This document shows positions 9,003 through 18,394 of a stretch of DNA of 64,000 nucleotides, piece by piece. The number at the start of each line of letters is the position of its first letter. The first letter of the stretch is position 1. The notes beneath the pieces were generated by a model. The model saw only the letters and a program-made list of their open reading frames with translations. It was not told the origin of the DNA and did no database searches. The stretch covers positions 310,001 through 374,000 of the forward strand of contig NZ_JAALCJ010000005.1 in NCBI RefSeq assembly GCF_011078175.1, read 5' to 3'. Source of the DNA: Enterobacter cloacae (GTDB lineage: Bacteria; Pseudomonadota; Gammaproteobacteria; Enterobacterales; Enterobacteriaceae). The position numbers and the translations under genes are program-made.

Positions 9003-10178
9003 TCAGTTGAGGGCGGCGCTGGCGGTCATGGCAACGGTTTTCGCGTTAACCGGCATACCCGGCATAAACACTTTTTGTAAACCATCGACGATGACTTTAT
9101 CCCCGGGATTCAGCCCCTGCTGTACGATACGTAAACCAACGGCCAGACGCCCGGGCGTGATGTCGCGGCGCTGCGCTTTTCCGTCTTTATCTACGATATA
9201 GACGTATTTACGATCCTGATCGGTCAGCACCGCCTTATCGTCAACAAGCGTGGCTTTAAATTCCGCACTACCCGGCAGGCGCACGCGGGCAAAGAGTCCA
9301 GGCGTGAACTGACGCTGTGAGTTATCCAGCAGTGCGCGCATGCGGATCGTTCCGGTGCCCGGCGTAAGCTGGTTATCCAGGAAATCCACTTTGCCCTGAT
9401 GGGGATAGCCCTCCTCGCCCGTCAGGCCAATCTCCACCGGCAGCGCCGTGTGATTGCTTGACGCCCCCTGCCCGCTGCGGGCCAGGTTCTGATAGTGAAG
9501 GTAGGTTGACTCGTCCACGTCGAAGTAGACATAAACCGTCTTCTGCGAGACCAGGGTGGTGAGCACGCTGGCGCTGTCGCCCGCCGTCACCAGGTTACCG
9601 CTGGTGATCAGCGCCCGGCTGGCGCGACCGTCGATAGGCGCAGTCACTTTGGTGAAGTCGAGGTTAAGTTGCGCAGCGTCAACCGCCGCCTGCGCCGCGC
9701 GAATATCGGCCTGTGCCTGGGTAGCTGCGGAACGGCGCTGCTCCCACTCCTCACGGGATACCACGTTGGTATTGACTAATTTATCGGTACGGTTAGCCTC
9801 GCTTCGCGCCAGGCTGGCCTGCGTTTTGGCTCTCGCCAGATTCGCCTGCGCCTGCTCCAGCGCGGCGCGATAGGTTCGGTCATCTATCGTGAACAGCACC
9901 TCACCCTTCTTCACCTCCTGGCCGTCGGTGTAATTCACTTTCTCAATGTAGCCGGAGACGCGCGGACGCAGCTGAACGCTTTCCACCGCTTCAACGCGAC
10001 CGTTAAAGCTGTCCCACTGGCTAATGGATTTCACCACCACGTCAGCAGCGCTGACGACGGGCGCTTGCGGCGCGGCATTTTGCGCGACGCTGTCATCGCA
10101 CCCGACGAGAAGCGCGGAGAGTAAAACTACCCCCATCGCGCTCAGATGAAAGTTACCCCAGGTTTTTTGCAGGCTCAT
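9003..10178 (-). CDS. oqxA: multidrug efflux periplasmic adaptor OqxA
   Basis: 391 residues, the same as known OqxA. ATG 10178 is chosen over an in-frame upstream start at 10268 because it gives MSLQKTW and a lipoprotein signal (LSALLVGC, lipidated Cys27). It is a membrane fusion protein linking OqxB to the outer-membrane channel. The biotinyl-lipoyl halves are visible as SVQLRPRVSGYIEKV near residue 70 and VTAPIDGRASRALI near residue 200, flanking a coiled-coil hairpin rich in A, Q and R. It is divergent from rarA across a 337-base control region containing repeated dyads. Confidence 0.95.
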   Translation of the reverse strand: MSLQKTWGNFHLSAMGVVLLSALLVGCDDSVAQNAAPQAPVVSAADVVVKSISQWDSFNGRVEAVESVQLRPRVSGYIEKVNYTDGQEVKKGEVLFTIDDRTYRAALEQAQANLARAKTQASLARSEANRTDKLVNTNVVSREEWEQRRSAATQAQADIRAAQAAVDAAQLNLDFTKVTAPIDGRASRALITSGNLVTAGDSASVLTTLVSQKTVYVYFDVDESTYLHYQNLARSGQGASSNHTALPVEIGLTGEEGYPHQGKVDFLDNQLTPGTGTIRMRALLDNSQRQFTPGLFARVRLPGSAEFKATLVDDKAVLTDQDRKYVYIVDKDGKAQRRDITPGRLAVGLRIVQQGLNPGDKVIVDGLQKVFMPGMPVNAKTVAMTASAALN

Positions 10179-10344
10179 TATTTTTATTCCGGTTATTGTA
10201 GCCGCCGGGCAAGACGCAGCGGGAGGCGCCGCGCCACTTCCTTTGTCCGGTAGCTGGCTTAAGGCCATTTGTGTCGTTCATCGCCACAAAACTGTAACAG
10301 TTGCGAATACACTATTCGCGGCGATTGTAGGAAGGCGCTTAACT

Positions 10345-10490
10345 AAGTGCAAGAATAATTGTTGCACTTTATGTGCTATTTGCGGCAAAGGTAGATCACG
10401 CGTTTTGAGCAGGGATTTAAATGCAACTATAAAACTTGCAATTAATGTAAAAACGGGTCACCTTTAAGTGCAACACACAAAGATGCTTTT
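10345..10490. promoter_or_regulatory. oqxA-rarA control region with TGCAA-N9-TTGCA dyads
   Basis: The 337-base gap 10179-10515 has no gene. It contains a perfect dyad AAGTGCAA-N9-TTGCACTT at 10345-10369, a second of the same geometry AAATGCAA-N9-TTGCAATT at 10419-10443, and a degenerate third, AAGTGCAA-N9-ATGCTTTT, at 10466-10490. Three copies of one architecture in a divergent regulatory region indicate a dimeric regulator. OqxR or RarA are the obvious candidates (inference); GCAC cores also resemble parts of the MarA/SoxS/Rob box. Confidence 0.6.
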
Positions 10491-10515
10491 TAATATGTGG
10501 CGTAGGGGAAGCAAA

Positions 10516-10869
10516 ATGAACACGGGTGCATTCATTCACGATTTACTCGACTGGATCGACAACAACCTCGATAGCCGTCTGGATATTGAAACCGTCTCCA
10601 GGCGAGCCGGCTATTCGAAATGGCACCTCCAGCGGCTTTTCAAAGAACATACCGGCTCCCCTCTCGCCGAATATATTCGCGCGCAAAAGCTGCAAAAATC
10701 GGTTGAGCGCTTGGCCCACAGCGATGAACCGATTCTGAACGTGGCGATCGCGCTGGGCTTTGACTCTCAGCAGTCCTTCAACCGCAGCTTTAAGCGTCAG
10801 TACGGTCAGGCACCAGGCGCATGGCGACGCAGTATCGGCTGCCGTGGATCGCAGCAGATTAGGCAGTAA
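10516..10869 (+). CDS. rarA: AraC-family transcriptional activator RarA
   Basis: A 117-residue, single-domain AraC/XylS regulator of the MarA/SoxS/Rob/RamA type: two helix-turn-helix motifs (LDIETVSRRAGYSKWHLQRLF and PILNVAIALGFDSQQSFNRSF regions) and no sensor domain. ATG 10516 is used because MNTGAFIHDLLDWIDNNLD matches RarA; an in-frame upstream ATG at 10468 would add 16 unrelated residues. RarA is known in Klebsiella and Enterobacter to activate oqxAB, and its overproduction gives multidrug resistance. Its gene lies divergently beside oqxA, as expected. Confidence 0.9.
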   Translation: MNTGAFIHDLLDWIDNNLDSRLDIETVSRRAGYSKWHLQRLFKEHTGSPLAEYIRAQKLQKSVERLAHSDEPILNVAIALGFDSQQSFNRSFKRQYGQAPGAWRRSIGCRGSQQIRQ

Positions 10870-10888
10870 CTCACCGCCGGTCAGAAAA

Positions 10889-10917
10889 GAAAAACCCTCT
10901 GTAAACAGAGGGTTTTA
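10889..10917. terminator. bidirectional terminator between rarA and guaA
   Basis: AAAACCCTCTG TAAA CAGAGGGTTTT is a perfect stem with A and T tracts on either side, placed 20 bases after rarA and 43 before the guaA stop. Confidence 0.85.
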
Positions 10918-10959
10918 TCAGTCTTACCTGCTGATAACTTCGCAGGAAAGGTTATGGGC

Positions 10960-12537
10960 TTACTCCCATTCGATCGTCGCCGGTGGCTTACCGCTGATGT
11001 CGTACACGACACGCGATATGCCATTGACTTCATTGATTATTCTGTTAGACACGCGGCCTAAGAAGTCATACGGCAGGTGCGCCCAGTGCGCGGTCATGAA
11101 GTCGATGGTTTCCACCGCGCGCAGGGAGACAACCCAGTCGTATTTACGGCCATCGCCCATGACGCCGACAGAGCGAACCGGCAGGAACACGGTAAACGCC
11201 TGGCTCACTTTGTTGTACAGGTCAGCCTTGTGCAGCTCTTCGATGAAGATCGCGTCCGCGCGACGCAGCAGGTCGCAGTACTCTTTCTTCACTTCACCCA
11301 GCACGCGCACGCCCAGGCCCGGGCCCGGGAACGGGTGACGGTAGAGCATGTCGTACGGCAGACCCAGCTCCAGGCCGATCTTACGCACTTCGTCTTTGAA
11401 CAGCTCGCGCAGCGGTTCAACAAGGCCCATCTTCATCTCTTTCGGCAGGCCGCCAACGTTGTGGTGAGATTTGATGACGTGCGCTTTACCGGTTGCGGAG
11501 GCAGCTGATTCAATAACGTCAGGATAGATAGTGCCCTGCGCCAGCCATTTCACGTCTTCCAGCTTCAGCGCTTCTTCGTCGAACACTTCCACGAACACGC
11601 GGCCGATGATTTTACGTTTGGCTTCCGGATCGTTCTCGCCTTTCAGCGCGTCCAGGAAGCGCTGCTCCCCTTCCACGTGAACGATGTTCAGGCCGAAGTG
11701 GTCGCCAAACATGTCCATCACCTGCTTCGCTTCGTTCAGGCGCAGCAGGCCGTTATCCACGAAGACGCAGGTCAGGTTTTTGCCGATGGCGCGGTGCAGC
11801 AGCATGGCGGTCACGGAGGAGTCCACGCCGCCGGAGAGGCCGAGGATCACTTTGTCATCGCCAACCTGCTGGCGGATACGCTCCACGGCGTCGTCGATGA
11901 TTTTTGCCGGGGTCCACAGGGCTTCACACTGGCAGATGTCACGCACGAAGCGCTCCAGCATGCGCATACCCTGACGGGTGTGGGTCACTTCCGGGTGGAA
12001 CTGCACGCCGTAGAAGCGTTTTTCTTCGTTCGCCATGATGGCAAACGGGCAGCTTTCGGTGCTGGCAACGGTCACGAAGTCGGACGGGATAGCGGTGACT
12101 TTGTCGCCGTGGCTCATCCACACGTCAAGCAGCGGTTTGCCGTCTGCGGTCAGGGAGTCTTCGATACCGCGCACCAGCGCGCTGTCGGTGACGACTTCTA
12201 CCTGTGCATAGCCGAACTCACGTTCGTTAGAGCCTTCTACGTGGCCGCCCAGCTGCATTGCCATGGTCTGCATACCGTAGCAAACGCCGAATACCGGCAC
12301 GCCCGCTTCGAACACGTACTGCGGCGCGCGAGGGCTGTTCTCTTCGGTGGTGCTTTCCGGGCCGCCGGACAGGATGATGCCGCTTGGATTGAACTCGCGA
12401 ATCTGTGCTTCCGTGACATCCCACGCCCACAGTTCACAGTAAACGCCCAGTTCACGCACGCGGCGCGCCACCAGCTGAGTGTACTGAGAACCAAAGTCCA
12501 GGATGAGAATGCGATGTTTATGAATGTTTTCCGTCAT
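10960..12537 (-). CDS. guaA: GMP synthase (glutamine-hydrolysing)
   Basis: 525 residues, the full E. coli length. It converts XMP, glutamine and ATP to GMP, the last step of de novo guanine nucleotide synthesis in the cytoplasm. The N-terminal class I amidotransferase domain shows nucleophile Cys86 (GVCYGMQ) and the His/Glu of VQFHPEVTH. The ATP-pyrophosphatase domain carries the P-loop GLSGGVDSS, and the C-terminal dimerisation domain ends PPATIEWE. It lies 67 bases downstream of guaB in the guaBA operon, separated by a hairpin. Confidence 0.98.
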   Translation of the reverse strand: MTENIHKHRILILDFGSQYTQLVARRVRELGVYCELWAWDVTEAQIREFNPSGIILSGGPESTTEENSPRAPQYVFEAGVPVFGVCYGMQTMAMQLGGHVEGSNEREFGYAQVEVVTDSALVRGIEDSLTADGKPLLDVWMSHGDKVTAIPSDFVTVASTESCPFAIMANEEKRFYGVQFHPEVTHTRQGMRMLERFVRDICQCEALWTPAKIIDDAVERIRQQVGDDKVILGLSGGVDSSVTAMLLHRAIGKNLTCVFVDNGLLRLNEAKQVMDMFGDHFGLNIVHVEGEQRFLDALKGENDPEAKRKIIGRVFVEVFDEEALKLEDVKWLAQGTIYPDVIESAASATGKAHVIKSHHNVGGLPKEMKMGLVEPLRELFKDEVRKIGLELGLPYDMLYRHPFPGPGLGVRVLGEVKKEYCDLLRRADAIFIEELHKADLYNKVSQAFTVFLPVRSVGVMGDGRKYDWVVSLRAVETIDFMTAHWAHLPYDFLGRVSNRIINEVNGISRVVYDISGKPPATIEWE

Positions 12538-12572
12538 TGACGCTAATTCCGAGGCAAGTGAAACAAAACAAA

Positions 12573-12595
12573 GCGCCCGGCATTGAGCCGGGCGC
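12573..12595 (-). promoter_or_regulatory. guaB-guaA intercistronic hairpin
   Basis: GCGCCCGGC ATTGA GCCGGGCGC is a 9-bp perfect stem. On the minus strand it is followed by TTTGTTTTGTTT, a broken T tract. It probably causes partial termination or protects the guaB message end within the guaBA operon (inference). Confidence 0.6.
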
Positions 12596-12604
12596 GGAAA
12601 TTTA

Positions 12605-14071
12605 TCAGGAGCCCAGACGGTAGTTCGGGGACTCTTTGGTGATCGTCACGTCGTGAACGTGGCTCTCCTGGATACCCGCACCGCTGATGCGTACGAATTC
12701 CGCTTTGGTACGCAGCAGGTCAATGGTACCACAGCCCGTCAGACCCATACAGGAGCGCAGACCGCCCATCTGCTGGTGAATGATCTCTTTCAGGCGGCCT
12801 TTATAGGCCACGCGGCCTTCGATACCTTCCGGCACCAGTTTGTCTGCGGCGTTATCGGTCTGGAAGTAACGGTCAGAGGAACCTTTGGACATCGCACCCA
12901 GGGAGCCCATACCGCGATAGGATTTGTAAGAACGACCCTGGTAGAGTTCGATTTCTCCCGGGGATTCTTCGGTACCCGCCAGCATGGAGCCCACCATCAC
13001 GGCTGCGGCACCTGCGGCGATCGCTTTGGCGATGTCGCCAGAGAAGCGGATACCGCCGTCCGCGATTACCGGAATACCGGTACCTTTAAGCGCTTCAACC
13101 GCGTCAGAAACCGCCGTGATCTGCGGCACGCCTACGCCGGTGACGATACGGGTGGTACAGATAGAGCCAGGGCCAATACCCACTTTCACCGCGCTGCAAC
13201 CCGCTTCCGCCAGCGCGCGAGCGCCTGCGCCGGTTGCCACGTTACCGCCGATGATCTGGAGATCCGGGTATTTAGCACGGGTTTCACGAATACGTTGCAG
13301 AACGCCTTCGGAGTGGCCGTGGGAGGAGTCAATCAGCAGCACGTCAACGCCCGCAGCAACCAGCGCGTCAACGCGCTCTTCGTTACCTGCACCTGCGCCC
13401 ACCGCAGCGCCAACGCGCAGACGGCCATGCTCGTCTTTACAAGCGTTCGGTTTACGTTCTGCTTTCTGGAAATCTTTAACGGTGATCATGCCGCGCAGGT
13501 GGAAGTTCGCGTCCACAACCAGCGCTTTCTCAACGCGTTTTTCGTGCATTTTCGCCAACACCACGTCGCGGGTTTCGCCTTCACGCACGGTCACCAGACG
13601 CTCTTTTGGTGTCATATAGACGCTGACAGGCTGGTTCAGGTCAGTCACGAAACGCACGTCACGACCGGTAATGATGCCCACCAGTTCGTTGTCTTCAGTG
13701 ACTACCGGGTAGCCTGCAAAGCCGTTACGCTCGGTCAGGGCTTTCACTTCGTGCAGCGTGGTGGTTGGCAGAACGGTCTGAGGATCGGACACGATACCGG
13801 ATTCATGCTTCTTCACGCGGCGAACTTCTTCCGCCTGACGCTCGATAGACATGTTTTTGTGGATAAAGCCAATGCCGCCTTCCTGTGCCAGGGCGATAGC
13901 CAGACGCGCTTCAGTCACGGTGTCCATTGCTGCGGAGAGCATAGGAATGTTCAGACGAATGGTTTTCGTCAACTGCGTGCTGAGGTCGGCAGTATTCGGC
14001 AGAACGGTGGAATGAGCGGGAACGAGGAGGACGTCGTCAAACGTCAGTGCTTCTTTAGCGATACGTAGCAT
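12605..14071 (-). CDS. guaB: IMP dehydrogenase
   Basis: 488 residues as in E. coli, starting [13 protein letters not shown]; two extra upstream codons are not used. It oxidises IMP to XMP with NAD+, the rate-limiting step to GMP. The TIM barrel is split by a pair of CBS domains (about residues 93-205, containing [10 protein letters not shown] and [10 protein letters not shown]). The active-site loop GPGSICTTR holds the catalytic cysteine near 305, and the flap [15 protein letters not shown] is intact. It is first gene of the guaBA operon, divergent from xseA, with a PurR-like site at its promoter. Confidence 0.98.
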   Translation of the reverse strand: MLRIAKEALTFDDVLLVPAHSTVLPNTADLSTQLTKTIRLNIPMLSAAMDTVTEARLAIALAQEGGIGFIHKNMSIERQAEEVRRVKKHESGIVSDPQTVLPTTTLHEVKALTERNGFAGYPVVTEDNELVGIITGRDVRFVTDLNQPVSVYMTPKERLVTVREGETRDVVLAKMHEKRVEKALVVDANFHLRGMITVKDFQKAERKPNACKDEHGRLRVGAAVGAGAGNEERVDALVAAGVDVLLIDSSHGHSEGVLQRIRETRAKYPDLQIIGGNVATGAGARALAEAGCSAVKVGIGPGSICTTRIVTGVGVPQITAVSDAVEALKGTGIPVIADGGIRFSGDIAKAIAAGAAAVMVGSMLAGTEESPGEIELYQGRSYKSYRGMGSLGAMSKGSSDRYFQTDNAADKLVPEGIEGRVAYKGRLKEIIHQQMGGLRSCMGLTGCGTIDLLRTKAEFVRISGAGIQESHVHDVTITKESPNYRLGS

Positions 14072-14112
14072 GGGCAATATCTCTGACCTGGGTGGTTAAA
14101 TATTGCCGTGGC

Positions 14113-14136
14113 ATTATACAGAGCGTAACCGATTGC
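14113..14136 (-). promoter_or_regulatory. guaB promoter with PurR-like operator
   Basis: On the minus strand TATAAT (14113-14118) is a consensus -10 box. Just upstream lies GCAATCGGTTACGC (14123-14136), which matches 9 of 12 core positions of the PurR half-sites GCAAAC/GTTTGC. guaBA is a known PurR target in E. coli, and overlap with the promoter fits repression by purine-bound PurR. Confidence 0.6.
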
Positions 14137-14199
14137 ATCTACACTTTTTTATAAAAAAGCTTGCGATTGCCTCTCAGCAGGTTACTATCGACTGAATAA

Positions 14200-15603
<1,404 letters not shown>

Positions 15604-15661
15604 ATCTTCGCCGGTTACAAACTATACTGCTGCTATTGCCTTTTTTAATAAGGAGAGCAGC

Positions 15662-16681
15662 ATGCCCCATCTTCATAGCGTCATCCCTCCGTATATTCTT
15701 CGCCGTATTATCGAAAGCGGTTCTGAGCCGCAGCAGCGTTGCGCCCGTCAGACCTTAACCCACGTCCAGACGCTGATGGCGCATATGCCGGGCAAACCCG
15801 CCGCGCCGCATGTGAATACAGCCGGTCAGCTTGAGCGTGACATCTACGATGCAAAACAGACCCAGGAGCTGCCGGGTACCCAGGTGCGCTACGAAGGCCA
15901 GCCCTCCAACGGCGATGTGGCGGTGGACGAAGCGTACGATTATCTGGGTATCACCCATGATTTCTTCTGGAAAGAATATCAGCGCGATTCGCTCGATAAC
16001 AAAGGGCTGATCCTCACCGGCACCGTGCATTACGGCCGTGAGTATCAAAACGCCTTCTGGAATGGCCAGCAGATGGTCTTTGGCGATGGCGACGGGGAAA
16101 TCTTCAACCGCTTCACCATTGCCATCGACGTGGTGGCGCATGAGCTGAGCCACGGCGTGACCGAGACGGAAGCCGGGCTGATCTACTTTGAACAGTCGGG
16201 CGCGCTGAACGAGTCGTTATCCGACGTGTTTGGCTCGCTGGTCAAACAGTATCATCTGAAGCAAACCGCCGACCAGGCAGACTGGCTGATTGGCGAAGGG
16301 CTGCTGGCAGCGGGGATTAACGGCAAAGGGCTGCGCTCAATGTCTGAACCCGGCACCGCCTACGACGATCCCCTCCTTGGCAAAGACCCGCAGCCCGCGC
16401 ACATGAAAGATTTCATCAAAACGCGCGAAGATAACGGCGGCGTACACCTCAACTCCGGCATCCCCAACCGGGCGTTTTACCTGGCCGCAACGGCAATCGG
16501 TGGCTACGCCTGGGAAAAAGCAGGTTATGCCTGGTACGACACGGTTTGCGATCGCAACCTGGCGCAGGATGCGGATTTTGACGCTTTCGCAAAACTGACG
16601 ATCGCCCACGGCGAGAAGCGCTCGGGGGGTGACGTTGGGGCGGCCATTAAACAAGCCTGGGAACAGGTGGGAGTACTGTAA
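15662..16681 (+). CDS. protealysin-like M4 metalloprotease precursor
   Basis: 339 residues. A short propeptide (about 1-50, with the conserved IPPYILRRI motif) precedes a thermolysin-fold catalytic domain. Zinc ligands His160 and His164 with catalytic Glu161 lie in VVAHELSHG, and the third ligand is Glu184 in NESLSDVFG; GGVHLNSGIPNRAF supplies the catalytic histidine region. There is no Sec signal peptide, and protealysins are known as short-propeptide, largely intracellular M4 enzymes linked to cleavage of OmpX or actin in Serratia. The stop overlaps the ATG of the next gene, an emfourin inhibitor. The pair sits between xseA and yfgJ, where E. coli has yfgI. Confidence 0.92.
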   Translation: MPHLHSVIPPYILRRIIESGSEPQQRCARQTLTHVQTLMAHMPGKPAAPHVNTAGQLERDIYDAKQTQELPGTQVRYEGQPSNGDVAVDEAYDYLGITHDFFWKEYQRDSLDNKGLILTGTVHYGREYQNAFWNGQQMVFGDGDGEIFNRFTIAIDVVAHELSHGVTETEAGLIYFEQSGALNESLSDVFGSLVKQYHLKQTADQADWLIGEGLLAAGINGKGLRSMSEPGTAYDDPLLGKDPQPAHMKDFIKTREDNGGVHLNSGIPNRAFYLAATAIGGYAWEKAGYAWYDTVCDRNLAQDADFDAFAKLTIAHGEKRSGGDVGAAIKQAWEQVGVL

Positions 16682-17031
16682 TGCAGGTACCGGAACTGAC
16701 GGATGACGCCGTGGTTGAGCTGGCCCGGGAAGGCGGCGTCGCCTTTATTCCTAAGCTGAGCGGTCAGCGCACCATCGCGCTTTCCTCGCTCAATGAGGCC
16801 CAGCGCCAGCGCCTGGTGAACATTCTTGAGCAGGCTTTCCCGCGCGGCCAGCCGCCCGGGCACGCCTCTTCGCCCGGCAGCGGTGACCAGCGCTATTTTC
16901 GCATCCAGATTATCTGGACCGGCCAAAATCAGGCGCACTACGCCGATATCATCGTGCTTGTACCCGAGCAGGAAGCACCCGAGTCGCTGGTGGAACTGTG
17001 GCAGAAAGGGGAAGGCTGCGTGTGCGATTAA
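16681..17031 (+). CDS. emfourin, protein inhibitor of the M4 protease
   Basis: A 116-residue acidic-to-neutral protein whose ATG shares an A with the protease stop (TAATG), so the inhibitor is made in step with the enzyme. It contains the emfourin-type elements: REGGVAFIPKLSGQRTIALS, then a central strand YFRIQIIWTGQ and a C-terminal LVELWQKGEG. Emfourin is the described slow, tight-binding inhibitor of protealysin, encoded beside it. No signal peptide is present, in line with an intracellular role. The assignment rests on recalled family features plus gene pairing. Confidence 0.85.
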   Translation: MQVPELTDDAVVELAREGGVAFIPKLSGQRTIALSSLNEAQRQRLVNILEQAFPRGQPPGHASSPGSGDQRYFRIQIIWTGQNQAHYADIIVLVPEQEAPESLVELWQKGEGCVCD

Positions 17032-17249
17032 CCTTCAGCCCGAACAAACTCCACGCGTTTTTTAGAGATAAGACCGTGGCCATTCTGGCAGAAATAATCC
17101 ACCGCACCGCAGGCTTTTAAAACCTGGAGCGGCTGATGGCACTCCGGGCAACGGGCTTCGAGCGCGAAATCTTTATTACAATTTTCGCAGTGCGCCACCC
17201 CGTTCTGGGGCTCCAGCGGTGTCTGGCAATCCGGGCAGGTAATCGTCAT
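17028..17249 (-). CDS. yfgJ: zinc-ribbon protein YfgJ
   Basis: A 73-residue protein with four CxxC-like pairs (CPDC, CENC, CPEC and a final Cys pair with NGHG), forming two zinc ribbons in tandem. The sequence matches YfgJ of E. coli, of unknown function. Its stop overlaps the emfourin stop by four bases on the opposite strand, so the inserted protease pair abuts it exactly. Confidence 0.9.
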   Translation of the reverse strand: MTITCPDCQTPLEPQNGVAHCENCNKDFALEARCPECHQPLQVLKACGAVDYFCQNGHGLISKKRVEFVRAEG

Positions 17250-17299
17250 GGTGACTCCTTCAAAGCGTTCAGGTCTACATTAATTTTACCACGTCGCAT

Positions 17300-18334
17300 T
17301 CAGTGCGAGCCACGCAACTGTTGCTGTAAGGTCAGCAGCAGCGTTACCTCCTCGACCCTGCGGCGCGTCGTGCGGCTCACCTCGTGCGGATCCCGTTCAA
17401 AGAGACTTTTTGCGCCCAGAATATGCTCCGCAAGGCAATGCTCGTATATCGTACCGGGAATATGCCAGCGCTGAATTTCTTTACCCTTAATCAGCTCCAG
17501 CACATCTTCTGCGCCGCGTCGGTCGTGGCTGACGATACGCCCGTCGCGCAAATGGCAGCGTAATCCCTTTTGCCCGCCCGCAGGTCCCGCGTATTTATTA
17601 AGCCAGATGTCCACCGGCACGCCGCTGATGCTTCCCTGAAGATGCGCCTCACCTTCCGCCGTAGTCAAATCTCCTTTCACAATAGCGCGGCCCAGGCGGT
17701 CTTTAGCGGCGACGACCTGGAGCGTCATTTCGTCATGGCCACCCAGAAAGCGCATCGTTTCGCGCAGCATCGCCAGCACGTGCGTGCCTATATCCAGAAT
17801 CACGCCATCAGGGTGACGAAGCGTTCTGGTATCCGGTTCACCCGTGGCGAAATTAAGCGCGATGGGTTCGCCGGCTGCGTTATACCCGCTTGGCTCCTGC
17901 AAAAAGCCTTCGATCCTGACGACATCAGAAAAACGATCGACCAGCGACCGCTTCACCGTTTCGATGCGCGCCATCCAGTGGTCGAGCGCCAGCACGCGGG
18001 ATGCCGCACCGGGCGTGGCCAGCAGCACATTGAGCTTTTCTATTTGGGAAAGCGTGGCAACAATCGGCTTTTCTACCACAATACGCGACGCGGGTGAGGC
18101 CAGCGCATGCTCAAGTACCTCGAGATGGGACAGGGAGGAAGTGGTGATAAACAGGGTATCCAGCGGGTGGGAAAGAAGTTCACCGAGCGACGCGCAACGT
18201 GTGACGCCTTCAGGCTGCTTCTCGGGGTGAACATCAAAACCTAAACAGCGCGGGGTATCAGGAAAAAGATTTCGTATTGCCGGTAAGTAAGCCGTTTCAA
18301 CCACAGCACCAAGCCCAACAAACCCTAACAGCAT
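17300..18334 (-). CDS. Gfo/Idh/MocA-family oxidoreductase
   Basis: 344 residues. The N-terminal Rossmann fold binds NAD(P) (LGFVGLGAVVETAYLPAI), with the conserved EKP of this family in IVVEKPIVATLSQIE near residue 90. The C-terminal domain contains PDGVILDIGTHVLAML, the usual DxxxH-type segment. Family members oxidise or reduce sugars, inositols or similar cyclic polyols; the substrate is not evident, and no sugar genes flank it. It is read in the same direction as the peptide transporter to its right but 60 bases and a hairpin separate them. Confidence 0.85.
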   Translation of the reverse strand: MLLGFVGLGAVVETAYLPAIRNLFPDTPRCLGFDVHPEKQPEGVTRCASLGELLSHPLDTLFITTSSLSHLEVLEHALASPASRIVVEKPIVATLSQIEKLNVLLATPGAASRVLALDHWMARIETVKRSLVDRFSDVVRIEGFLQEPSGYNAAGEPIALNFATGEPDTRTLRHPDGVILDIGTHVLAMLRETMRFLGGHDEMTLQVVAAKDRLGRAIVKGDLTTAEGEAHLQGSISGVPVDIWLNKYAGPAGGQKGLRCHLRDGRIVSHDRRGAEDVLELIKGKEIQRWHIPGTIYEHCLAEHILGAKSLFERDPHEVSRTTRRRVEEVTLLLTLQQQLRGSH

Positions 18335-18355
18335 GTTCTTACCTCGTTAAGTCAA

Positions 18356-18382
18356 TTGCCGGGGCATAACGCACCCCGGCAA
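18356..18382 (-). terminator. hairpin downstream of the POT transporter
   Basis: TTGCCGGGG pairs with CCCCGGCAA around a 9-base loop. It lies 12 bases beyond the transporter stop. There is no good T tract, so it may only stabilise the message end or weakly terminate. Confidence 0.5.
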
Positions 18383-18394
18383 GGTCGAGGTTTA

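Noticed and set aside
10179-10268. Longer OqxA start reaching into the control region
   Set aside because: It would put 30 unrelated residues in front of a clean lipoprotein signal and differs from known OqxA, which starts MSLQKTW.
12653-14068. Open frame of 471 codons opposite guaB
   Set aside because: Antisense to the near-identical guaB gene, with H/R/Q-biased composition typical of a shadow.
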